DNA from: Verrucomicrobiota bacterium
GTDB lineage: Bacteria; Verrucomicrobiota; Verrucomicrobiia; Opitutales; Opitutaceae
Direction of reading: 5' to 3'
Length of the DNA: 9,145 nt
Assembly (NCBI GenBank): GCA_030916665.1
Contig: JAUPWC010000376.1
Coordinates: 1-9,145 of the forward strand
Within the stretch, counting starts at the first letter, position 1; each line of letters begins with the position of its first letter. The notes below the pieces were generated by a model. That model searched no databases, was not told the origin of the DNA, and saw nothing but the letters and a program-made list of their open reading frames with translations. The position numbers and the translations under genes are program-made. This document shows positions 1-7,446 of this stretch, piece by piece.

Positions 1-1
1 G

Positions 2-418
2 CCCGACGCCACCTGGGGCATGGTCATCCTCGCCATCACCGGCTCCAACGTTTACGCCCCGACCTGCGCCAACAAGGGGGCCAGGTATGCCGATGCCGCC
101 GACTCCTCCGAATGGCAGACCGGCCGCCGGTTCACCGGCATGGTTTTCGCCACCATCGGCTTCTCCCTGAAGTCCGGCCTCGCCCTCGGCTCGGCCTGCC
201 TGCTCTGGATCCTCGCCGGCTTCTGGGGTTACGAAACCAGCAACCCCTCCGCGCCCAACGCCATCGCCGGCTTCCGGGCCTGCTCCAGCATCGTGGTCGG
301 TCTGCTGTTCCTGGGCTGCGTGATCTCGGTCGCTTTCTGCGGCCTAAACAAGAGCACGACGCTGCAAATGTCCGCTGAACTCGCCGAGCGACGCCGCAAG
401 GCCCAGGCCGGCACCTGA
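2..418 (+). CDS. GPH-family sugar:cation symporter, C-terminal part (5' end outside window)
   Basis: This is the last 138 residues of a membrane transporter that enters the window already open in frame; the ATG at 20 is internal. The visible part contains YADAADSSEWQTGRR (residues 29-43 of the visible part), which matches the conserved D-x(2)-D-x(2)-EW-x-TGRR segment of glycoside-pentoside-hexuronide symporters (MelB/XynP/YicJ type). It is followed by a hydrophobic stretch with the usual lysine (GFSLKSGLALG), and then a second one (SSIVVGLLFLGCVISVAF). The end is a charged cytoplasmic tail, AELAERRRKAQAGT. Family members move glycosides, xylo-oligosides or hexuronides across the inner membrane with Na+ or H+. 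With GH8, GH67 and GH43 genes 32 bp downstream, uptake of xylo-oligosaccharides or aldouronic acids is the natural inference, but the substrate cannot be read from this end alone. Family assignment is firm. Confidence 0.88.
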   Translation, partial: PDATWGMVILAITGSNVYAPTCANKGARYADAADSSEWQTGRRFTGMVFATIGFSLKSGLALGSACLLWILAGFWGYETSNPSAPNAIAGFRACSSIVVGLLFLGCVISVAFCGLNKSTTLQMSAELAERRRKAQAGT

Positions 419-450
419 TCCGGTCGCGGGCGCCGTTCCCGCTCACCTCC

Positions 451-1692
451 ATGAAACTGTTTCGCTTCCTGCCATTCCTCGTCGGTCTGGCAGTGACGGC
501 CTGCGCCGTCCCTGCCCAACCGCCCTTCACCGCCGCCCCGCCGCCGCGGGCCGCGCCCAATCTCTTCGCCACGCTGCTGGGCAAATCCGCGGCCGAGCTC
601 GACGCGAAGCTCGATGTCGCGTGGCAGCATTTCTTCGCGGGCGACGAACGCTCGCAGCGCCTCTACTACCCCGTCGGCGACGACCTCGCCTACATCGCGG
701 ACATCGGGAGCAACGACGTCCGCTCCGAAGGCCTCTCCTACGGCATGATGATCGCCGTGCAGCTGGACAAAAAGGCCGAGTTCGACCGCCTCTGGCGCTG
801 GGCGAACAAATACATGCGGCATGCCAGCGGCCCGCGTGCGGGCTACTTCGCGTGGCAATGCAAGTTCGACGGCACGATCATCGATCCGGGCTCCGCCAGC
901 GACGGCGAAGCCTGGTTCGCCATGACGCTCTTCTTTGCCTCCCACCGCTGGGGCGACGGCGAGGGACTCCTCAACTACGGCGCCGAGGCCCGCCGCCTGC
1001 TGCGCGACATGCGGCACAAGCCCGCCACCGGCGGCATCACGCCGATCTTCCATCGCGACGAAAAACAGATCGTGTTCGCGCCGACCGACTTTGCCTATCG
1101 CTTCACCGATCCGTCCTACCATGTGCCGGCGTTCTATGAACTCTGGGCGCGGTGGGACACCGATCCCGCCGACCGCGCTTTCTGGTCCGAGGCCGCCGCC
1201 ACGAGCCGCGCCTATTTCAAGAAAACCGCGCACCCGCAAACCGGCCTCATGCCCGAATACTCCCAGTTCGACGGCACGCCCTACACCGGCCTCGAATTCG
1301 GCCCCGGCAAAAACGACTTCCGTTTCGACGCCTGGCGCACGCTCGCCAACGTCGCCCTCGATCATGCCTGGTGGCGGGCCGATCCCTGGCAGGTTGAGCA
1401 GAGCAACCGCGTGCTGCGTTTTCTCGGCCGTCATCTGCCCGCCGTGCCCAACCAGTTCTCCCTCGCCGGCCAGCCGCTCTCCTCCGACACCTCCGTCGGC
1501 CTGACCGCCATGGCCGCCGTGGCCGGACACGCCGCCGATCCGAAACTCGCCCAGCCCTTCGTGCGTCAGCTCTGGGACGCCCCTCTACCCGAGGGCCGCT
1601 GGCGTTATTACAACGGCCTGCTCTATTGCCTCGGCCTGCTCCAGGCCGGAGGACGCCTCCACTTCCACCTGCCTCTTTCTCCTCAACCATGA
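451..1692 (+). CDS. Exported glycoside hydrolase family 8 enzyme, Rex-like (reducing-end xylose-releasing exo-oligoxylanase)
   Basis: The protein has 413 residues and fits GH8, an (alpha/alpha)6-barrel inverting family. The segment NDVRSEGLSYGMMIAVQ (88-104) carries the expected general acid, Glu93. FRFDAWR (290-296) carries Asp293, the expected general base by analogy with Bacillus halodurans Rex. Other shared blocks are DGEAWFAMTLFFASHRW (151-167), FTDPSYHVPAFYELWA (218-233) and DPWQVEQSNRVL (311-322). Rex enzymes remove xylose from the reducing end of xylo-oligosaccharides; some related GH8 proteins are endoxylanases, so the exact activity is inferred. The N-terminus is a signal sequence: VTAC at 15-18 could be a lipobox (lipid-anchored Cys18), or signal peptidase I could cut after Ala22. 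A Pro/Ala-rich spacer follows (23-36). The gene starts 32 bp after the transporter and ends in an ATGA overlap with the next gene. There is no Shine-Dalgarno sequence; the upstream bases are CCGCTCACCTCC. It is a clear paralogue of the GH8 at 2149-3387. Confidence 0.9.
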   Translation: MKLFRFLPFLVGLAVTACAVPAQPPFTAAPPPRAAPNLFATLLGKSAAELDAKLDVAWQHFFAGDERSQRLYYPVGDDLAYIADIGSNDVRSEGLSYGMMIAVQLDKKAEFDRLWRWANKYMRHASGPRAGYFAWQCKFDGTIIDPGSASDGEAWFAMTLFFASHRWGDGEGLLNYGAEARRLLRDMRHKPATGGITPIFHRDEKQIVFAPTDFAYRFTDPSYHVPAFYELWARWDTDPADRAFWSEAAATSRAYFKKTAHPQTGLMPEYSQFDGTPYTGLEFGPGKNDFRFDAWRTLANVALDHAWWRADPWQVEQSNRVLRFLGRHLPAVPNQFSLAGQPLSSDTSVGLTAMAAVAGHAADPKLAQPFVRQLWDAPLPEGRWRYYNGLLYCLGLLQAGGRLHFHLPLSPQP

Positions 1693-2141
1693 AGTCATCC
1701 GCCTCCCTCTGTCTCCTCTTCGCAACGACGCTGCTGTTCGCCGGCTGCAACACGCCGACCAGCACCTCCGCCACCGCATCGCCGACCGCACCGGCCGCTT
1801 CCACCCCGGCCGTAAAGGAGCAGTCCAAAAACCTTCGCAAGGGCATGACCGAAGTGGAAATCCGCAGCATCTGGGGCGCCCCGAAATCGGTCCATACTTC
1901 CCCGGAAGGCGACACAATCCTCGTCTATCAGTTCGACGTCCTGACCGCGCAGAAAATGGTTCCCACCGACATGAAGGAGATCCCTACCTATGACCCGATC
2001 ACCGGCGCCGCGATTGTGGTGAAGGAGCCCGTGTTCAGCCCCCAGAATGTGACCGTTTACCAGACCATCGTGCTCCAGCTCAAGAATGGCGCCCTCGCCT
2101 CCTGGGCCCGGCAACTGGGCGAACAGCGCGCCTTCAACTGA
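1689..2141 (+). CDS. Small SmpA/BamE-like outer-membrane lipoprotein
   Basis: The predicted product has 150 residues. It starts at the ATG that overlaps the GH8 stop (ATGA, 1689-1692), which suggests translational coupling. A TTG further upstream in frame would place the signal sequence internally and is rejected. MKSSASLCLLFATTLLFAGC is a lipoprotein signal with lipobox FAGC and lipidated Cys20. A Thr/Ser/Ala/Pro-rich tether follows (21-45). LRKGMTEVEIRSIWGAPKSV (49-68) matches the opening of the SmpA/OmlA/BamE fold, which typically reads L-x(2)-GMT-x-x-EV-x-x-x-WG-x-P. The later segment DTILVYQFDV resembles a following beta strand. Family members are small periplasmic adaptor domains; BamE is part of the outer-membrane protein assembly complex, but many stand-alone relatives have no known job. 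Its position between two GH8 paralogues, with 7 bp to the second, implies co-expression with xylan enzymes. A role in placing or stabilising them at the envelope is only a guess. Confidence 0.78.
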   Translation: MKSSASLCLLFATTLLFAGCNTPTSTSATASPTAPAASTPAVKEQSKNLRKGMTEVEIRSIWGAPKSVHTSPEGDTILVYQFDVLTAQKMVPTDMKEIPTYDPITGAAIVVKEPVFSPQNVTVYQTIVLQLKNGALASWARQLGEQRAFN

Positions 2142-2148
2142 TCCCGTT

Positions 2149-3387
2149 ATGCGCCGCCTGCTCTTCACCATCACCTTCACGCTCGCCACCGCGTCGGTGT
2201 TTGCCGGCGGCGCCGCCTCCAACGGGCAGTATCGCAACCTCTTCAAGGAATACCTCGGCAAGTCCGACGCCGAGATCACGGCGCGCCTCGACGGTGCCTG
2301 GCGGCAGCTCTTCGCCGGCGATCCGAACTCGGAGTCGCTCTTCTATCCGGTGCCCGGCGGCATGGCCTACGTGCCCGACATCAACAACCACGACGTCCGC
2401 TCCGAAGGCCTGTCCTACGGCATGATGATCGCCGTGCAAATGGACCGGCGGGAGCACTTCGACGCCATCTGGAAATTTGCGAAGCACTACATGCAGCACG
2501 AGGGCGGCCCGCTCGGCGGCTACTTCGCCTGGCACACCGCCTACGACGGTCGCCGCCTCAGCGCCGGCCCCGCGCCCGACGGCGAGGAATGGTTCGTGAT
2601 GGCTCTCTTCTTCGCCTCCCACCGCTGGCAGCAAGGCAGGGCGAGTCCTCCGGACGAGCCGATGTTCGACTACGCCGCTCAAGCCCAGGAACTCCTCCGT
2701 GTCATGATCCACAAGCACGAGGAGCCCGGCCGCGGCCGCATCACGAGCATGTTCGACCCGGTCGAAAAGCAGATCGTGTTCACCCCACATCCGCCCGGCA
2801 ACGCCTTCACCGACCCGTCCTACCACCTGCCCGCCTTCACCGAGCTCTGGGCCCGCTGGGCCGCCGACCCCGCCGACCGCGCTTTCCTTGCGGATGTCAC
2901 CCGCATCAGCCGCGTGCATTTCCGCAAAGCCGCGCATCCCAAGACCGGCCTCATGCCCGACTACGCCAATTTCGACGGCACGCCGCGCAAGACGCCCTGG
3001 GGCAACCACGACGACTTCCGTTACGACGCCTGGCGCACGCTCGGCAACCCCGCCCTCGACTGGTCCTGGTGGCGCGCCGACCCTTGGCAGGTCGAGCAGA
3101 GCAACCGCGTGCTGAAGTTCCTCGCCTCGCACGGCGACAGGATCCCCGACCGCTTCAAGCTCGACGGCACGCCCGTCTCCGAGGACTATAACATCGAGGG
3201 TCTCATGGCCATGGCCGCCGTCGCCGCCCTCGCCGCCGACCGCGAGATCGGCCAGCCTTGGGTGCAACGCCTCTGGAACATGCCCATGCCCACCGGCCGC
3301 CACCGCTACTACGACGGACTCCTCACCATGCTGGCCCTGCTCCAAGTCAGCGGCCACTACCGCATCCACGGTCCGGTGCATCCGTAA
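2149..3387 (+). CDS. Second exported GH8 enzyme, Rex-like paralogue
   Basis: This 412-residue protein has the same GH8 architecture as the enzyme at 451-1692. HDVRSEGLSYGMMIAVQ (81-97) gives the general acid Glu86, and FRYDAWR (290-296) gives the putative base Asp293. DGEEWFVMALFFASHRW (144-160), FTDPSYHLPAFTELWA (220-235) and DPWQVEQSNRVL (311-322) repeat nearly unchanged. MRRLLFTITFTLATASVFA is a plain signal peptide, with likely signal peptidase I cleavage near VFA|GG, and there is no lipobox cysteine, unlike its paralogue. It differs mainly around 128-143, in an insertion near 161-170 (QQGRASPPDE), and in the loop 277-286 before the base. These could change substrate length or decoration tolerance. 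The start at 2149 was chosen because it directly precedes the signal peptide; an in-frame ATG at 2086 lies inside the lipoprotein gene. No Shine-Dalgarno sequence is visible. Expected action is periplasmic trimming of xylo-oligosaccharides from the reducing end; the family is sure, the precise specificity inferred. Confidence 0.9.
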   Translation: MRRLLFTITFTLATASVFAGGAASNGQYRNLFKEYLGKSDAEITARLDGAWRQLFAGDPNSESLFYPVPGGMAYVPDINNHDVRSEGLSYGMMIAVQMDRREHFDAIWKFAKHYMQHEGGPLGGYFAWHTAYDGRRLSAGPAPDGEEWFVMALFFASHRWQQGRASPPDEPMFDYAAQAQELLRVMIHKHEEPGRGRITSMFDPVEKQIVFTPHPPGNAFTDPSYHLPAFTELWARWAADPADRAFLADVTRISRVHFRKAAHPKTGLMPDYANFDGTPRKTPWGNHDDFRYDAWRTLGNPALDWSWWRADPWQVEQSNRVLKFLASHGDRIPDRFKLDGTPVSEDYNIEGLMAMAAVAALAADREIGQPWVQRLWNMPMPTGRHRYYDGLLTMLALLQVSGHYRIHGPVHP

Positions 3388-3389
3388 AT

Positions 3390-3425
3390 CATATAGGCCC
3401 TATAGGCCGCATACGCCCTATACGC
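3390..3425 (+). repeat. Repeat A: tandem array of four 9-bp units in the GH8-GH67 gap
   Basis: Four consecutive nonamers occupy almost the whole 41-bp gap: CATATAGGC, CCTATAGGC, CGCATACGC and CCTATACGC. The consensus is roughly CCTATA(G/C)GC, and CCTATAGG (3399-3406) is a perfect palindrome. The array starts two bases after the GH8 stop codon and stops three bases before the GH67 ATG, so it replaces any ordinary leader. I see no Shine-Dalgarno sequence in it. Its function is unknown. Confidence 0.75.
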
Positions 3426-3428
3426 CCC

Positions 3429-5582
<2,154 letters not shown>

Positions 5583-5601
5583 CCATTTAGCGACCGTAGT
5601 G

Positions 5602-5684
5602 TGTCATCCTGAGCGCAGCGAAGGATCCAGCAGGATGACAGAACCGCACATGATTCTGGATTCTTCGCTTCGCTCAGAATGACA
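5602..5684. repeat. Repeat B: REPIN-like inverted pair of the TGTCATYCTGAGCG family, overlapping the GH43 start
   Basis: The left unit starts TGTCATCCTGAGCGCAGCGA (5602-5621) and runs to 5628. The right unit (5658-5684), read on the other strand, starts TGTCATTCTGAGCGAAGCGA. The two 27-base arms match at 24 positions by my count. The left unit also closes on itself: TGTCATCCTG (5602-5611) pairs perfectly with CAGGATGACA (5631-5640). This is the arrangement of paired inverted REP sequences (REPINs). The element fills most of the 96-bp gap, the largest in the cluster, and its right arm contains the GH43 ATG (5679-5681). Very similar sequences are common in many environmental bacterial genomes, from memory. 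Read in other frames it makes spurious peptides such as SERSEESR and LRCAQDD. Confidence 0.88.
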
Positions 5685-7388
5685 AATAAAACATTCCTCC
5701 TCCCCACCCTCACCCTCGCCCTTTCCTCGGCCGCCTTCGCCGCCGAGCCTGTCGCCTTCGAATCCTTCACCTACACCGGCCGCGACACCATCTTCGAAGC
5801 CCCGCTGCCCGCCGGCCATTTCCAGAATCCCATCCTCGCCGGCTACTACCCCGACCCGAGCATCTGCCGTGTCGGCGATGACTACTACCTCATCAACTCC
5901 TCGTTCGCCCACTTCCCCGGCATCCCGATTTTCCACAGCAAGGACATGGTGAACTGGAAACAGATCGGCCACGTCATCACGCGCCCCGACCAGCTCAACT
6001 ACGACAACCTCGGCATCACCCGCGGCATCTTCGCCCCGGCCATCAGCCACCACAACGGCACCTTCTACGTCATCTGCACGATGGTGGACGCTGGCGGCAA
6101 CTTTCTCATGACCACCAAGGACCCCGCCGGCCCGTGGTCCGATCCGATCTGGCTGGGCTTCGACGGTATCGACCCGTCCATCTTCTTCGAAGACGACGGC
6201 CGCGCCTGGATCGTCAACAACGGCAACCCGCCCGACAACCAGCCCCTCTACCAGGGCCACCGCGCCATCTGGATTCAGGAGTTCGATCCCAAAAACAACA
6301 AGCTGATCGGCCCCCGCAGCATCATCGTGAACGGCGGCGTGGACCTCTCCACCAAGCCCGTGTGGATTGAGGGCCCGCACCTCTACAAGCGCAACGGCTG
6401 GTATTACCTCTGCTGCGCCGAGGGCGGCACCTCCAACCAGCACTCGCAGGTCATCCTGCGCAGCAAGGCCGTGACCGGCCCCTATGTGCCGTGGGACAAG
6501 AACCCCATCCTCACCCAGCGTAATCTCGACAACAACGCCAAGCACGCCGTCACCTGCACCGGCCACGCCGACCTCGAGATCGGGCCCGACGGCCAGTGGT
6601 GGTCCATCTTCCTCGCCTGCCGCCCCTACGCGCCCGACCGCTGGGCGACCGGCCGCGAGACCTTCCTCCTGCCCGTCACCTGGACCGACGACGGCTGGCC
6701 CCTGATCCTGCCCCCGGGCGAGCGCGTGTCGTATGTGGTGAAAGCTCCAAAGGTGGAGCGCGCTGACCCCAGCGCGCTTGGTTCGAAGGAAAACGCGTTG
6801 GGGTCAACGCGTTCCACCCCTCTCACGGGCAACTTCACGCTGGTGGATGAGTTCGACCAAGCCGCGCTTTCCCCGCAGTGGATCATGATCCGCACGCCCA
6901 AGGAAAGCTGGTGGAAGCTCGCCGACGGTAAGCTCCACCTCACCCCGCGCGCCGAGCGCCTCTCCGGCAAGGGCAACCCGTCCTACTGGGGCCGCCGCTT
7001 GCAGCACTCGAAATATGAGGCCTCGACCAAGCTGACCATCCCTGCCGCCCGCGGCACCTCCGCCGGCCTCGCGATCAGCCAGAACGAAACCCACACCTAC
7101 TATTTCGCCGCCCAACGCACCGAAGGCGGCCTGAGCGCCTTCGTCGAGGTCCAGAACGGCCCGAAACCCCACACCCTCGTCACGGGACTGCTCCCCGCCG
7201 ACGCCAAGGAGGTCGAGCTGCGCATCACCGGTGACGAGAAAGTCCTGAGCTTCGCCTACCGCCTCGGCCCCGGCGAATGGAAGGAGCTTCTGCCGAAAGC
7301 CGATTCCTACCCGATCAGCGTCCAAGCCGCCGGCGGCGGCGGCCACTTCACGGGCGCCCTCATCGGCCCCCACGCGCGGACGGAGTAG
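5679..7388 (+). CDS. Exported GH43 beta-xylosidase/alpha-L-arabinofuranosidase with C-terminal beta-sandwich domain
   Basis: The protein has 569 residues. MTNKTFLLPTLTLALSSAAFA is a signal peptide (cut near Ala21). The five-bladed-propeller GH43 domain spans about 45-355, with all three catalytic acids visible. Asp59 in NPILAGYYPDPSI is the general base, Asp165 in GIDPSIFFEDDG is the pKa modulator, and Glu231 in VWIEGPHLYKRNGWYYL is the general acid. Residues about 384-566 look like the concanavalin-like C-terminal domain (GH43_C2 type) found in beta-xylosidases of this family, where it contributes to the active site. Expected role: releasing xylose or arabinose from non-reducing ends of xylo-oligosaccharides in the periplasm; which sugar cannot be told from sequence. 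The linker, residues 358-380, is encoded by a palindromic repeat (C), and the start codon sits inside another repeat (B). No upstream in-frame start or Shine-Dalgarno sequence was found. The gene is last in the cluster, 20 bp before the terminator. Confidence 0.93.
   Translation: MTNKTFLLPTLTLALSSAAFAAEPVAFESFTYTGRDTIFEAPLPAGHFQNPILAGYYPDPSICRVGDDYYLINSSFAHFPGIPIFHSKDMVNWKQIGHVITRPDQLNYDNLGITRGIFAPAISHHNGTFYVICTMVDAGGNFLMTTKDPAGPWSDPIWLGFDGIDPSIFFEDDGRAWIVNNGNPPDNQPLYQGHRAIWIQEFDPKNNKLIGPRSIIVNGGVDLSTKPVWIEGPHLYKRNGWYYLCCAEGGTSNQHSQVILRSKAVTGPYVPWDKNPILTQRNLDNNAKHAVTCTGHADLEIGPDGQWWSIFLACRPYAPDRWATGRETFLLPVTWTDDGWPLILPPGERVSYVVKAPKVERADPSALGSKENALGSTRSTPLTGNFTLVDEFDQAALSPQWIMIRTPKESWWKLADGKLHLTPRAERLSGKGNPSYWGRRLQHSKYEASTKLTIPAARGTSAGLAISQNETHTYYFAAQRTEGGLSAFVEVQNGPKPHTLVTGLLPADAKEVELRITGDEKVLSFAYRLGPGEWKELLPKADSYPISVQAAGGGGHFTGALIGPHARTE
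6752..6818. repeat. Repeat C: REPIN-like inverted pair inside the GH43 coding sequence
   Basis: Two 25-base inverted arms (6752-6776 and 6794-6818) match at 22 of 25 positions when one is reverse-complemented; the left begins GGTGGAGCGCGCTGACCCCA. Each arm also folds on itself with a perfect 9-bp stem and 4-base loop: AGCGCGCTG/CAGCGCGCT (6757-6765/6770-6778) and AACGCGTTG/CAACGCGTT (6792-6800/6805-6813). All three arm differences are transitions. The element is translated as GH43 residues 358-380 (KVERADPSALGSK then ENALGSTRST), exactly between the catalytic and C-terminal domains. It is a different family from repeat B. Confidence 0.85.
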
Positions 7389-7407
7389 AAAACCAGATCC
7401 GCAAAGC

Positions 7408-7437
7408 AAAAAGGCACCCGTATCGGGTGCCTTTTTT
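7408..7437. terminator. Bidirectional rho-independent terminator between convergent genes
   Basis: AAAAAGGCACCCG (7408-7420), loop TAT, then CGGGTGCCTTTTT (7424-7436) form a perfect 13-bp stem. The GC-rich core GGCACCCG is flanked by an A-tract on one side and six Ts (7432-7437) on the other, so it can terminate transcription in both directions. It lies 20 bp after the GH43 stop and 10 bp from the stop of the minus-strand gene, and closes both transcription units. Confidence 0.95.
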
Positions 7438-7446
7438 ATTGGAGGA

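Noticed and set aside
426..442. Possible small hairpin GCGGG/CCCGC between the transporter and the first GH8
   Set aside because: Only 5 bp with no T-tract in very GC-rich DNA; expected by chance.
229..1530. Long minus-strand open frame opposite the first GH8 (and similar ones at 2134-3381, 3357-4532, 4590-5576)
   Set aside because: They are antisense to genes with intact catalytic motifs, have compositionally biased V/G/E/A-rich translations with no recognisable domain, and are typical of GC-rich DNA.
2086..2148. Upstream ATG for the second GH8
   Set aside because: It lies inside the lipoprotein gene and would bury the signal peptide that begins at 2149.
3258..3428. Upstream extension of GH67 from a TTG, through the end of GH8 and repeat A
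   Set aside because: It would place the signal peptide internally; the extra residues are out-of-frame GH8 sequence.
5604..6566. Minus-strand frame ending in CHSERSEESR and VILLDPSLRSG
   Set aside because: Its end is repeat B in another frame and the rest is antisense to the GH43 catalytic domain.
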